Shown: positions 24,536 to 32,479, counted from the stretch's first letter. The stretch is 41,999 nt of DNA from Sphaerochaetaceae bacterium (GCA_024698005.1 JAILRW010000087.1:1-41999); one strand, 5' to 3'. Notes: generated from the letters alone by a model not told the origin. Made by a program: numbers and translations.

Positions 24536-24564
24536 ATGTAACATATCGATTTTGATACTGTCAA
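24536..24564 (-). promoter_or_regulatory. Promoter of infC-rpmI-rplT
   Basis: Minus strand TTGACA (24564-24559), 17-base spacer, TTACAT (24541-24536). The leader of about 65 bases contains a short inverted repeat TTGTGA/TCACAA, possibly a regulatory hairpin. Confidence 0.55.
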
Positions 24565-24616
24565 AGCGTTTATGAACATTTTCATCATTTTGGTCACAAA
24601 TAATTCAATTAAATAA

Positions 24617-24639
24617 GGGAGAGGCAATAAGCTTCTCCC
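24617..24639 (-). terminator. Terminator after fba
   Basis: GGGAGA and TCTCCC arms with inner GC pairs and one mismatch on the minus strand, followed by TTATTT. It lies 25 bases after the fba stop and upstream of the infC promoter. Confidence 0.6.
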
Positions 24640-24663
24640 TTTGTGACCTAAAATTAGGCAAAA

Positions 24664-25662
24664 TCAGTCAAGAGCGTGACCTGCAGAACCGAGAACTTCG
24701 ATGTTCTTGTGCATGTACATCTTCTTGAGTTCTTCTCTAGCTGGACCAAGGTACTTTCTTGGATCGAATTCAGCTGGCTTGTCGTGGAAGACCTTTCTGA
24801 CCATAGCTGTCATAGCAAGACGACCATCGGAGTCGATGTTGATCTTACATACTGCAGACTTAGCTGCCTTTCTGAGCTGCTCCTCTGGGATACCGATGGA
24901 GTCAACAAGCTTTCCACCATATTCATTGATGATCTTTACGTACTGCTGTGGTACGGAAGAGGATCCATGGAGAACGATTGGGAAGCCAGGAAGCTTCTTC
25001 TCGATCTCTGCGAGAATATCGAATCTGAGTTCTGGTGGTACGAGGATGCCATCAGCATTTCTTGTGCACTGCTCTGGAGTGAACTTGAAAGCACCGTGGG
25101 AAGTACCAACAGAGATTGCGAGAGAGTCAACACCAGTTCTGGAAACGAAGTCGATAACTTCTTCTGGCTGTGTGTAGTGGCTGACTGCGGAGCTTACTTC
25201 ATCTTCGATACCAGCAAGAACACCGAGCTCGCCTTCGACTGTTACGTCGAACTGATGAGCATATTCAACAACCTTCTTTGTTACAGCAATGTTCTCTTCG
25301 TATGGAAGGGAAGAGCCATCGATCATGACAGATGAGAACCCATTGTCGATACACTGCTTACAGGTTTCGAAAGAATCACCATGGTCAAGGTGAAGAACAA
25401 TAGGAATATCGCAACCGAGTTCATGAGCATACTCAACAACACCACGAGCCATGTTTCTGAGAAGGTTGATGTTTGCGTAGTCTCTTGCACCACGGGATAC
25501 CTGAAGAATTACTGGAGCCTTTGTTTCTACACAAGCACCTACGATAGCCTGCATCTGCTCCATGTTATTGAAGTTATATGCACCAACTGCATATCCACCT
25601 TTAACGGCCTTTGCAAACATCTCTCTGGTGTTGACAAGGCCTAGTTCCTTATAACTAGTCAT
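24664..25662 (-). CDS. fba: Fructose-bisphosphate aldolase, class II
   Basis: Zn-dependent glycolytic aldolase, 332 residues. Motifs are GAYNFNNMEQMQAI at the N-terminus, VLHLDHGDSFETC with a Zn ligand and the catalytic Asp of the HLDHG motif, SVMIDGSSLPYEENI, EGELGVLAGIEDEV, SLAISVGTSHGAFKF with a Zn-ligand His, and IVLHGSSSVPQQY with the third Zn ligand. The C-terminal PRKYLGPAREELKKMYMHK is like treponemal and clostridial enzymes. It starts behind a perfect GGAGG with its own promoter. An antisense frame of 219 codons over it is a codon-usage shadow. Confidence 0.97.
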   Translation of the reverse strand: MTSYKELGLVNTREMFAKAVKGGYAVGAYNFNNMEQMQAIVGACVETKAPVILQVSRGARDYANINLLRNMARGVVEYAHELGCDIPIVLHLDHGDSFETCKQCIDNGFSSVMIDGSSLPYEENIAVTKKVVEYAHQFDVTVEGELGVLAGIEDEVSSAVSHYTQPEEVIDFVSRTGVDSLAISVGTSHGAFKFTPEQCTRNADGILVPPELRFDILAEIEKKLPGFPIVLHGSSSVPQQYVKIINEYGGKLVDSIGIPEEQLRKAAKSAVCKINIDSDGRLAMTAMVRKVFHDKPAEFDPRKYLGPAREELKKMYMHKNIEVLGSAGHALD

Positions 25663-25690
25663 TGAGAAATCCTCCTAGAATTTTGTGAAA

Positions 25691-25719
25691 ATTTTAGCTT
25701 AATCTAACTCCACAGTCAA
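25691..25719 (-). promoter_or_regulatory. Promoter of fba
   Basis: Minus strand TTGACT (25719-25714), 17-base spacer, TAAAAT (25696-25691), with a 20-odd-base leader holding GGAGG. Strong by consensus, as expected for a glycolytic gene. Confidence 0.7.
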
Positions 25720-25733
25720 TTGCTTGACAACGA

Positions 25734-25761
25734 TTGAAAAAAGTTCAATATCGATTATCAT
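25734..25761 (+). promoter_or_regulatory. Leaderless-type promoter of the secreted-protein gene
   Basis: TTGAAA (25734-25739), 16-base spacer, TATCAT (25756-25761), then 6 bases to GTG 25768. Confidence 0.45.
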
Positions 25762-25767
25762 TTGCTT

Positions 25768-26481
25768 GTGAAGAAAGTTCTTGGAATCTCATTTTTGCTT
25801 GTAATTCTTGTTTTTTTGCCTGCAGTAAAGTTTTTTACTATGCCTGTAGTCAAAATAAACTGTACGGGATTCGAAAAATTGTTTCTTGAAAAACTCATAA
25901 AAAATAATTTTGTAAAATCCTATCGCATAACATTTGAGGACGATGAGAGTGCAGATTACATATTCACTACCCCAATCAGGAACATGAAAGATGGAAATGA
26001 TAATAAATATACAATAGGTTCCACCACATTTGTGCCTGATGAGAATTCGATGTGGCAGACTGCCTTAAAATATTTCCCAAATGAGAGTAAGAGCGTACTG
26101 CTTTATAACGCAAATCAAATAACGCAGATAGAACTTGCAGAGAGTGCGCCTGACAATTTTATTAAATATTCCTATGAAGGAAATATCAGTAGTATTCAGG
26201 CTCAGGTATTTTTACAGGAACTTGAAAAGGCTGAAGTCGAGAATGTGATTGCACTTTCTCCTGATAGTTCCATTGAGCTTCTTAGACTATTGGATAAGAC
26301 TCTTCTGACTACTGACATGTATGCTATTGCGCTCGAGACCAAATTTGCGGACCTGACGGTAGGACCTGACTATGAGGAAATGATAATCAGAGCTATCAAT
26401 GAAGAAGAGGGTGGAGCTGTTCCTTATATCGTATTACCTCGCAAGCAGGGCCTCAAAGTTCTTTTTGACCGCTTCTTTTAG
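25768..26481 (+). CDS. Secreted or membrane-anchored protein, unknown function
   Basis: A 237-residue protein with an N-terminal hydrophobic segment (VLGISFLLVILVFLPAVKFF), either a signal peptide or an anchor. The rest alternates short strands and helices (SVLLYNANQ, VENVIALSPDSSIELLRLL), vaguely like a periplasmic binding-protein fold, but no family is recognised. Start: GTG 25768 gives the best signal and lies 6 bases after a TATCAT box; TTG 25762 is the alternative. There is no Shine-Dalgarno sequence. The last 48 bases overlap the convergent tatD, so the C-terminus PYIVLPRKQGLKVLFDRFF is read from DNA that also codes for TatD. Confidence 0.65.
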   Translation: MKKVLGISFLLVILVFLPAVKFFTMPVVKINCTGFEKLFLEKLIKNNFVKSYRITFEDDESADYIFTTPIRNMKDGNDNKYTIGSTTFVPDENSMWQTALKYFPNESKSVLLYNANQITQIELAESAPDNFIKYSYEGNISSIQAQVFLQELEKAEVENVIALSPDSSIELLRLLDKTLLTTDMYAIALETKFADLTVGPDYEEMIIRAINEEEGGAVPYIVLPRKQGLKVLFDRFF

Positions 26482-27189
26482 AGTATCCACAGATATCCCT
26501 CTGAGATTTGCAACGAAATTATAGGTATGTTCTATCTGGTGAGGTGTGTTGAGTTTTCCTCTGAAGGGAACAGGGGATAGGTAAGGGCTATCAGTTTCCA
26601 GAAGAAGGCTCTCAAGAGGTATGCTTGCTGCAATATCCTGAATCAGTTTATTTGATTTATATGTGACATTCCCTGCAAAAGAAATCAAGAAGTTCTTTTC
26701 TAAAGCAAGTTTAGCAAGTGGCCAGCCACAAGAGAAGCAGTGCATTATGCCGCCCTTGCTGGGTGCATGCTCCTTTAGTATTGCAATCGTATCATCTTCT
26801 GCATCTCTTACATGTAGCGCGACAGGTAGTTTCCAGCTGTCAGTTAGCTCAAGTTGCCTGATGAAAAGTTCCTTCTGCTTTTCTACTGTTCCATATTTCC
26901 AATAGTAATCGAGACCAATTTCCCCAATGAAAGCAGGATGGGTATCTTGATTATTTTCTATAAGTTCATCAACCAGTTCTTTTGGTGTCTTATCAGAATC
27001 AGCACACCAGGGGCCAGCGGCAACAGAGTAGACAATTGAGGGAAAATGGCCAATCAATGGTAGTCTTGTCTTGATATCATCTGGCTCACATCCGATATCC
27101 ATACCAAGATCAAGAGATAGTGAAAATATATCTATACCTTTCTCCTTCATTGAGGTGAGGTGAAAGTGTGTATCTGTGAAGCCGTTCAA
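26434..27189 (-). CDS. TatD-family metal-dependent DNase
   Basis: A 251-residue TIM-barrel hydrolase of the amidohydrolase superfamily. All metal ligands are visible: His8 and His10 in TDTHFHL, Glu90 in GEIGLD, His126 in ALHVRD, His150 in GIMHCFS and Asp200 in LLETDSPYL. TatD-type enzymes act as 3'-5' exonucleases or DNA-repair nucleases, but physiological substrates are debated. The start overlaps the stop of the (p)ppGpp synthetase gene upstream (ATGA). Its last 48 bases overlap the convergent secreted-protein gene. TatD, YcfH and YjjV cannot be told apart from sequence alone. Confidence 0.92.
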   Translation of the reverse strand: MNGFTDTHFHLTSMKEKGIDIFSLSLDLGMDIGCEPDDIKTRLPLIGHFPSIVYSVAAGPWCADSDKTPKELVDELIENNQDTHPAFIGEIGLDYYWKYGTVEKQKELFIRQLELTDSWKLPVALHVRDAEDDTIAILKEHAPSKGGIMHCFSCGWPLAKLALEKNFLISFAGNVTYKSNKLIQDIAASIPLESLLLETDSPYLSPVPFRGKLNTPHQIEHTYNFVANLRGISVDTLKEAVKKNFEALLAR

Positions 27190-27914
27190 TTGAATTCCTT
27201 CTCTAGTTTCTTCAGTTTTTCAATAAGCTGACTTTTAACATCAGAAGGGGAGTCATCCAATTCGATACTGTTTCTTATGGTCATCATTGCAATATCGAGC
27301 TCTGAGATACTTTCTGCACAGTATTGAAGGCGTTCCATTATCTCATCCATGTTCTTTATCTGCTTCTTGTATTTCAGAGTGTGCTCCAATGAAGCCCAGA
27401 AGTCCATAGCAATTGTTCTTATCTGTATCTCTACATCGACATCATAGACATCACTGAGAAGATTTACAGGAATCGAAACAATTAGATGAAGAGAGCGATA
27501 GCCATTCTCTTTTGGGAAGGAAATATAGTCCTTTATGGATTTAAGCTTGATATCCTTCTGCTTCTGGATTGCTCTTGAAATTTCATATACATCATCCAGA
27601 TAGGAACAGATTATTCTTATACCTGCGACATCATGAAGGTTCTCGCTAATGGATTCAATTGATATTGGAAGCTTTTTCCTGTGTAGCTTTTCAATGATAG
27701 AGGCAGTTGTTTTAAGTCTGGATTTTATTGAATGGATTGGATTGCGTTCATACATGATTGCATAGTCTTCATCAAGAATCTGAAGTCTGGTGCAGATCAT
27801 CTTCATTGCAGAACTATAACGAAGTAAAAGTTTCTTGAATTCCAGCATCTGATCAAACATTTCAAGATTGTTTTCTAACATCGTTCTAGGTTGAATCGCG
27901 TTGTTTTCTGGCAT
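27186..27914 (-). CDS. Small alarmone synthetase (RelQ-like)
   Basis: A stand-alone (p)ppGpp synthetase of 242 residues. Only the RelA/SpoT synthetase domain is present, with no HD hydrolase and no TGS or ACT regulatory parts. Motifs are the ATP-binding IKSRLKTTASIIEKL, Asp96 in DVAGIRIICSY, the G-loop DYISFPKENGYRSLH with its GTP-stacking tyrosine, and EIQIRTIAMDFWASLEH with catalytic Glu162. N- and C-terminal helices fit the RelQ tetramer type. The start has GGAGGTG. It is followed by tatD with a 4-base overlap. Regulation is probably transcriptional, as with other small synthetases. Confidence 0.93.
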   Translation of the reverse strand: MPENNAIQPRTMLENNLEMFDQMLEFKKLLLRYSSAMKMICTRLQILDEDYAIMYERNPIHSIKSRLKTTASIIEKLHRKKLPISIESISENLHDVAGIRIICSYLDDVYEISRAIQKQKDIKLKSIKDYISFPKENGYRSLHLIVSIPVNLLSDVYDVDVEIQIRTIAMDFWASLEHTLKYKKQIKNMDEIMERLQYCAESISELDIAMMTIRNSIELDDSPSDVKSQLIEKLKKLEKEFN

Positions 27915-27984
27915 ATTTAATACACCTCCATGTGTTTTAAGTATAATAAATAATCAACCCTTGATATGTGTACTTTTGATGTAT

Positions 27985-28019
27985 GAAAGAAAAGGCCAAC
28001 TGTTCATCCCAGCTGGCCT
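27985..28019 (-). terminator. Terminator after the membrane coiled-coil gene
   Basis: AGGCCAGCT and AGTTGGCCT (28019-28011 and 28001-27993) pair over 9 bp with one G-U, followed on the minus strand by TTTCTTTC. Confidence 0.8.
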
Positions 28020-28027
28020 CTTTAGAA

Positions 28028-28486
28028 TTATTCGTCCAATTCCTTTATTACTGATGCATCTGTCTTGGTAGGAATCAGCTTCTTCAGGAAGGGTTGAACA
28101 CCAAGGAATGTCTGTTCAAATTCCTTTTCGCTTTCTTTCAAGGCTGTCTGCCAAGCAGGGCCAAAACCAGGAGCGTTGATAGTCAGCCTATCTGCAGCAG
28201 TCTGGTATACCTGTAGACGCTGAATTTCTTTTCTTCCTGGTTTCTGTGACCAGGTCTGAACTGAAATCTTGAGATTGTTATTCTCATTCTTCAGCTTTTC
28301 ATTCTCTTCCTTGAGCTTTGTAATGCCGTCCTGCTCAATTTCCATCTTGTCAGCAAGCATTTTCTTGTACTTTTCGATTTCTTTCTTGTATGTTGAGGCT
28401 GCATGAAGAGCCTGTACCTTCATAACAATAAAAACAATAACAGCTACAGCTGCACCTGCAAGGAATCCATATATCATTTCTTTCAT
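28028..28486 (-). CDS. Membrane-anchored coiled-coil protein, unknown function
   Basis: A 152-residue protein with one N-terminal membrane helix (IYGFLAGAAVAVIVFIVMKV), then a heptad-rich coiled coil at about residues 30-75 (YKKEIEKYKKMLADKMEIE and ITKLKEENEKLKNENNNLK), then a conserved-looking globular tail. Start ATG 28486 has GGAGA and a promoter (TTGTCT-17-TATATT, 28540-28512); an in-frame extension upstream would run through that promoter. I recognise no family. It is divergent from tRNA-Leu. Confidence 0.72.
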   Translation of the reverse strand: MKEMIYGFLAGAAVAVIVFIVMKVQALHAASTYKKEIEKYKKMLADKMEIEQDGITKLKEENEKLKNENNNLKISVQTWSQKPGRKEIQRLQVYQTAADRLTINAPGFGPAWQTALKESEKEFEQTFLGVQPFLKKLIPTKTDASVIKELDE

Positions 28487-28511
28487 GTTTTCTTCTCCGC
28501 GATTAATAGAA

Positions 28512-28540
28512 AATATAATGATAACTAACTTAAAAGACAA
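28512..28540 (-). promoter_or_regulatory. Promoter of the membrane coiled-coil gene
   Basis: Minus strand TTGTCT (28540-28535), 17-base spacer, TATATT (28517-28512). Confidence 0.6.
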
Positions 28541-28545
28541 GAAGC

Positions 28546-28574
28546 TTGAAAATAGATGCAAATAATGGTATTTA
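28546..28574 (+). promoter_or_regulatory. Promoter of tRNA-Leu
   Basis: TTGAAA (28546-28551), 17-base spacer, TATTTA (28569-28574), 10 bases before the mature tRNA 5' end. Confidence 0.55.
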
Positions 28575-28584
28575 TTTATCTGTT

Positions 28585-28668
28585 GCCCCGATGGCGGAAC
28601 TGGTAGACGCACAGGACTTAAAATCCTGTGTCCGCAAGGACGTACGGGTTCGATCCCCGTTCAGGGCA
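28585..28668 (+). tRNA. tRNA-Leu (anticodon UAA)
   Basis: An 84-nt class II tRNA. The acceptor strand GCCCCGA is followed by a D arm with GGCGGAACTGGTAGACGC, then the anticodon stem CAGGA/TCCTG with loop CTTAAAA and anticodon TAA at 28619-28621. A long variable arm (TGTCCGCAAGGACG) and T arm ACGGG-TTCGATC-CCCGT follow. The acceptor stem has one C-A mismatch (position 5 with 68). CCA is not encoded. It reads UUA codons, and UUG by wobble. A strong terminator follows, so it is a single-gene unit. Confidence 0.96.
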
Positions 28669-28671
28669 GAG

Positions 28672-28705
28672 TACGGGGTCTAATTGAAATAGACCCTGTA
28701 TTTTT
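28672..28705 (+). terminator. Terminator of tRNA-Leu
   Basis: An 11-bp stem, TACGGGGTCTA with TAGACCCTGTA (one G-U), is followed by TTTTT. Confidence 0.9.
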
Positions 28706-28789
28706 ATAATGAACTACAGATTAATTATGTGGAGATAATCACAAAATCTAATATAGAATAGTTAGCGTATATGGTGTAGGGGGTTATAG

Positions 28790-29407
28790 ATGAAAAGATT
28801 CCTGATTTCTTGTCTTATATTATTATTGGTTTCAACTGCTGTCTTTGCTGGTAAAAACAACTTTATTGGTCTCATCGGTGCTGATTTGGAAATAGGCATC
28901 AATAAATCTAAATATGATTCTAGTTATGAAGAGAATATAACCAGTTTGAATCTGTTGCTCAATGGTGCTAACTATTTTGGCAAAAGTCCATTTGGTATTT
29001 TCTATGGTGTAGCAATTATTGAATCTCCTATCGAAGCAAAGAATTCAGAAAACGACAATATAAAATCTTCTATATATACAATTGCAGAGGTTCAGGACCT
29101 CAAATTTGGTATCTCCTTAAAGAAGAAGATGTCCAACAATATTTATGTAATTGGTAATGTTGGTGCAAATGTTCGTTTCAGAAATATCACATTCAATAAT
29201 AAGAATTATAGGGGCTACACATTTGGTGTATGTGCTGAACCAGTATTCCTGGTATCCCTTGGGGAAAGTGGACGAGTCAATCTGAAGGTCAGCTGCAATG
29301 CTTATGTACCTTTTGCTTATGATGAGAAGATCAATGGAGAGAAAGTTTATTCCAATGTTCTTGGTTTTGAGCTAGGTGGCAGAGTAGGTCTTGCTTATCT
29401 TTACTAA
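28790..29407 (+). CDS. Probable small outer-membrane barrel protein
   Basis: A 205-residue protein with a clear signal peptide (MKRFLISCLILLLVSTAVFA, cleavage after VFA). The mature part has repeated amphipathic strands with aromatic borders (FGIFYGVAIIES, NIYVIGNVGANVRF, YRGYTFGVCAEPVFLV, RVNLKVSCNAYVPF) and ends in FELGGRVGLAYLY. The final Tyr is like the terminal aromatic residue recognised by the BAM machinery. It starts behind AGGGGG and is a single-gene unit with a strong terminator. It is not obviously homologous to the two barrel-like proteins of the caspase region, beyond general type. Confidence 0.75.
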   Translation: MKRFLISCLILLLVSTAVFAGKNNFIGLIGADLEIGINKSKYDSSYEENITSLNLLLNGANYFGKSPFGIFYGVAIIESPIEAKNSENDNIKSSIYTIAEVQDLKFGISLKKKMSNNIYVIGNVGANVRFRNITFNNKNYRGYTFGVCAEPVFLVSLGESGRVNLKVSCNAYVPFAYDEKINGEKVYSNVLGFELGGRVGLAYLY

Positions 29408-29447
29408 TTTAATGGCATCACAATCATATTTTTATTTGAATACAGTA

Positions 29448-29484
29448 ACAGCTTCGGGATTGGCCTGAAGCTGTTTCTTTTTTT
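29448..29484 (+). terminator. Terminator after the barrel gene
   Basis: ACAGCTTCGGG and CCTGAAGCTGT pair over 11 bp with one G-U, followed by TTCTTTTTTT. The rest of the interval 29408-29622 shows nothing but AT-rich promoter-like DNA. Confidence 0.9.
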
Positions 29485-29622
29485 CACACAGGCTTTGTTA
29501 TGTAATGCTTTGATAGTAGATTACGAAATCCTGGATTATGAAGATTATAGAAATTCATATTCTTGGTATTTTAAATACACCGATGATTTAGTATATTTAT
29601 ATATAAAGAAAAGGGTATGATA

Positions 29623-30102
29623 ATGAAAAAATTCTTGCTTTTGATGCTGGTTTCACTACTTTTTATTAGCTGTCTGTCTGTTTCTTCTGATGAGGGCTTT
29701 GTCCAGAATCAGTCAGTTATGGGTAATGGAGTTGCTGAAGTTACTGTTGTTCCACAGGGTGGAACCACTGAAACATCTGGCTATGTAATCTATGTAAAGA
29801 ACCTTACCAATAAAGAGATAAATATTGATTGGTCTAAGTGTTCCGTTTCATATTTTGGCCAATCATATTTATTGCTTGTTGAAGATGATGTCGACTACAC
29901 AGAAGGATATTCACTCCTGACTCCAATTGCTCCAGGTGTAACAGATTCATTCAACGTATACTCCTCTGGACAGTTGAGAATAGGCCCTAATAGACTTGAA
30001 ATCAAAAAGATTCCTACTTCTGAGTCAGAGATGACAATTGCAATTGAGAGTGGGGGAGTTGTTACCAACTATCGTTTTATCATCTCTCGAAAAGCTCAAT
30101 AA
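29623..30102 (+). CDS. Lipoprotein of unknown function
   Basis: A 159-residue protein with the signal MKKFLLLMLVSLLFISC, lipobox FISC. The mature part looks like a compact beta-sandwich (TSGYVIYVKNLTNKEINIDWSKCSVSYF, then LEIKKIP and YRFIISRKAQ), with features of small Ig-like or DUF-type lipoproteins. No family is recognised. Start ATG 29623 has AAGGG at good distance; ATG 29617, two codons earlier, is also in frame. It forms its own unit with a terminator and may face the cell surface or periplasm. Confidence 0.75.
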   Translation: MKKFLLLMLVSLLFISCLSVSSDEGFVQNQSVMGNGVAEVTVVPQGGTTETSGYVIYVKNLTNKEINIDWSKCSVSYFGQSYLLLVEDDVDYTEGYSLLTPIAPGVTDSFNVYSSGQLRIGPNRLEIKKIPTSESEMTIAIESGGVVTNYRFIISRKAQ

Positions 30103-30141
30103 TCGTTAATATAAAAGAAAGCAATAAATAATTTATGAAAG

Positions 30142-30167
30142 AGGAACACAGATTGTGTTCCTTTTTC
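30142..30167 (+). terminator. Terminator after the lipoprotein gene
   Basis: A perfect 9-bp stem, AGGAACACA and TGTGTTCCT with a 3-base loop, is followed by TTTTCTT. Confidence 0.9.
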
Positions 30168-30180
30168 TTGCATACAAATA

Positions 30181-30206
30181 AAAAAGGAACTTCGTTTGAA
30201 GTTCCT
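30181..30206 (-). terminator. Terminator after rpsU
   Basis: A perfect 9-bp stem, AGGAACTTC and GAAGTTCCT with a 4-base loop, is followed on the minus strand by TTTTTATTTG. It stands back to back with the lipoprotein terminator; both stems share AGGAAC. Confidence 0.88.
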
Positions 30207-30218
30207 CGTGAGTACTTA

Positions 30219-30428
30219 TTAGTAAGACTTGGATGCGTGCATCTTCTTCTTCTTGAGCATCTGCTTTCTAGCAAGAGTCTTGTCCTTCTTGTGCTGGATT
30301 GCGGATGGCTTTTCAAAATACCTGCGCATTTTGAACTCTCTGATGATGCCTTCTTTTTCAACCATTCTCTTGAAACGTCTAATGACTTTCTCGATAGGTT
30401 CATCGGTATCTACGGATACATATGCCAT
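30219..30428 (-). CDS. rpsU: 30S ribosomal protein S21
   Basis: A 69-residue basic protein near the anti-Shine-Dalgarno end of 16S rRNA in the 30S platform. It has MAYVSVDTDEPIEKVIRRF and the basic FKMRRYFEKPS stretch typical of S21. Start ATG 30428 lies behind GGGGGTGAG; the in-frame ATG at 30440 falls close to that site and adds four residues not in the family. It is a single-gene unit with its own terminator and is divergent from the S51 peptidase gene. Confidence 0.95.
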   Translation of the reverse strand: MAYVSVDTDEPIEKVIRRFKRMVEKEGIIREFKMRRYFEKPSAIQHKKDKTLARKQMLKKKKMHASKSY

Positions 30429-30551
30429 ACTATAACTCACCCCCTCTGCCTAAAGGCCCAAGAATCGAATTAAATTAATAACGGATTTTAGAGAAATTGT
30501 CACTAGTATTACAAAATTTTTTTACTTAAAATTCTTATAAGAAGGGAATTA

Positions 30552-31268
30552 ATGAAACTTTTTCTTACATCAAGTCCTACAGAAGGACATTCTGAAGTGC
30601 TCTCAAACCAGAATGGATTTGTTGATGCATTGAAGGAAAACTGCAATGGAGCAAGAAAAGGTCTGTACATTGCATCCTATCCACACTGGTATGAATTTAC
30701 AGAAAAGTATGGTTATGGAATGAAGTTTTCTTTAGAACAAGCAGGCATTCGATTTTCTTCTTACAATCTTTTAGATGGAAGAAATGATTGGGATGCCAAG
30801 GTATTGGTTAATAATAGTGACCTTATTATTCTTGCAGGTGGACATGTGCCTACGCAGAATAACTTCTTCAAGGAGATTAAATTAGCGTCTCTTTTGCGAG
30901 GATATGAAGGTGTAATAATTGGAATCAGTGCAGGAAGCATGAATGCTGCTTCTATTGTATATGCAGCGCCAGAAGAGGAGGGTGAGAGTATCGATAGAAG
31001 ATTTATTACCTTCCGCCCCGGTCTTGGACTCACAAATATCCAGATCATCCCTCATTACAATGAAGAGAAGGATACCATACTTGATGGAAAGAAGCTGTAT
31101 GACGATATCATCGCAAAAGATAGTGTTGGTCATAAATTCTATATCTTCAATGATGGAACCTATTACTATAAGGATGAGAATAGAGAGGAGATTAGAGGCG
31201 AGTGCTATCTAATTAAAGACAAAAAGCTTTCTAAGATCCTTGAGGATGGTGAAACCCTATCTTTCTGA
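30552..31268 (+). CDS. Peptidase E-like serine peptidase (family S51)
   Basis: A 238-residue cytoplasmic protein of the class I glutamine-amidotransferase-like fold. The nucleophile elbow GISAGS puts the catalytic serine at 126, and IIPHYN gives His168. LIILAGGHVPTQNNFF is the oxyanion-side motif. Family S51 includes alpha-aspartyl dipeptidase PepE and cyanophycinase; at this size it is closer to PepE. The start follows GAAGGGAATTA. No substrate evidence comes from the neighbours. Confidence 0.87.
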   Translation: MKLFLTSSPTEGHSEVLSNQNGFVDALKENCNGARKGLYIASYPHWYEFTEKYGYGMKFSLEQAGIRFSSYNLLDGRNDWDAKVLVNNSDLIILAGGHVPTQNNFFKEIKLASLLRGYEGVIIGISAGSMNAASIVYAAPEEEGESIDRRFITFRPGLGLTNIQIIPHYNEEKDTILDGKKLYDDIIAKDSVGHKFYIFNDGTYYYKDENREEIRGECYLIKDKKLSKILEDGETLSF

Positions 31269-31422
31269 TTTTTTGTGATAACAACATACATTTATTTGAT
31301 ATTGCTTTTAATTAGATAATTAAAAATCATAACCCTTTGTCTTTATTCATGGATGAATGAAGAAAAAAGTGTTAGAGTTTATATATAAATTTCAAATTCA
31401 ACTTTATAAAGAGGAAAAGTTT

Positions 31423-32457
31423 ATGGATTTTGTAAAAGAACTTGAGGCTAAGGCTGCTGCAGCTGGTAAGACCATTGTTCTCTGCGAAGGCGAGGATAAG
31501 AGAGTCGTAGAAGCAGCTTCCATCATCGTCAAGAAGGGTATTGCAAAGATTATCCTTCTCGGAACAGACGCAGAGGTCAAGGCAGCATGCCCAGATGTAG
31601 ACCTTACTGGCGTACAGCTTGTTGATCCAGCAACTGATAAGAATGCAGACAAGTATGCAGAACTTCTTTTCAAGGCTCGTGAGGGCAAGGTAAATAAGAA
31701 GACTGGAGCTCCTGAATATGCAGATGTAGCTGCTGCAAAGGCATACATCCTCAAGGACAGAACCATGTACGGTGCTCTCATCCTCAAGGCTGGTGATGCT
31801 GACGGTTTCGTTTCTGGTGCTTGTCACTCCACAGCTAACACTCTCCGCCCAGGTCTTCAGGTAATCAAGACTGCTCCTGGCATCAAGACTGTTTCTTCTT
31901 CCTTCATCATGGTTGCTCCAGAAGGTGGCAACAAGTATGTACCAGAAGGTGTCTGTGTCATGGGTGACTGTGCTATCAACATTGAGCCAACTGCAGAGCA
32001 GCTCGCAGACATTGCAATTGCTAGTGCTGATACAGCAAAGAAGATCGCTGGTGTAGAGCCAAGAGTAGCAATGCTTAGCTTCTCCACAAAGGGATCTGGT
32101 AACGATGACAAGTTCTTCAAGAGCGTTCCAAAGGTACAGGAAGCTGTCAAGCTTGCTCAGGCTGCTGCTCCAGAGCTTGCACTCGATGGTGAATTCCAGT
32201 TCGATGCTGCTGTTGCTCCAGAAGTTGGTGAGCTCAAGGCTCCAGGCTCAAAGGTTGCAGGACATGCTAATACCTTCATCTTCCCTAACATCAACGCAGG
32301 TAACATCGGTTACAAGATCTGCCAGAGAATGGGTGGCTGGATGGCTATCGGTCCTATCTGCCAGGGCTTTGCTAAACCTCTCAACGACCTCAGCCGTGGC
32401 TGTAACGTTGATGATATAGTAGCTACTGTAGCTGTAACTGCTCTTCAGGCTAACTAA
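31423..32457 (+). CDS. pta: Phosphate acetyltransferase
   Basis: Interconverts acetyl-CoA and acetyl phosphate in fermentative acetate formation. The 344-residue protein is the short form, lacking the N-terminal DRTGG extension of E. coli Pta. Motifs are VLCEGEDKRVVEAA, YGALILKAGDADGFVSGACHSTANTLRPGLQVI, MLSFSTKGSGNDD and ANTFIFPNINAGNIGYKICQRMGG, all family hallmarks. Start ATG 31423 lies behind GAGG; upstream in-frame ATG 31357 would add an AT-rich lysine-heavy tail not found in the family. Codon choice is strongly biased (CTC, AAG, ATC), as in highly expressed genes. ackA is not adjacent within the window. Confidence 0.96.
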   Translation: MDFVKELEAKAAAAGKTIVLCEGEDKRVVEAASIIVKKGIAKIILLGTDAEVKAACPDVDLTGVQLVDPATDKNADKYAELLFKAREGKVNKKTGAPEYADVAAAKAYILKDRTMYGALILKAGDADGFVSGACHSTANTLRPGLQVIKTAPGIKTVSSSFIMVAPEGGNKYVPEGVCVMGDCAINIEPTAEQLADIAIASADTAKKIAGVEPRVAMLSFSTKGSGNDDKFFKSVPKVQEAVKLAQAAAPELALDGEFQFDAAVAPEVGELKAPGSKVAGHANTFIFPNINAGNIGYKICQRMGGWMAIGPICQGFAKPLNDLSRGCNVDDIVATVAVTALQAN

Positions 32458-32479
32458 TATCGATCAGTAACAGAGGAGT

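Noticed and set aside
24676-25335. 219-codon open frame on the plus strand opposite fba
   Set aside because: It lies entirely over a textbook aldolase gene, has no promoter or ribosome-binding site of its own, and its Cys- and Leu-rich translation looks like complement of biased codons.
30135-30473. 112-codon plus-strand frame over rpsU
   Set aside because: It crosses two terminator hairpins and lies opposite S21, so it is a shadow.
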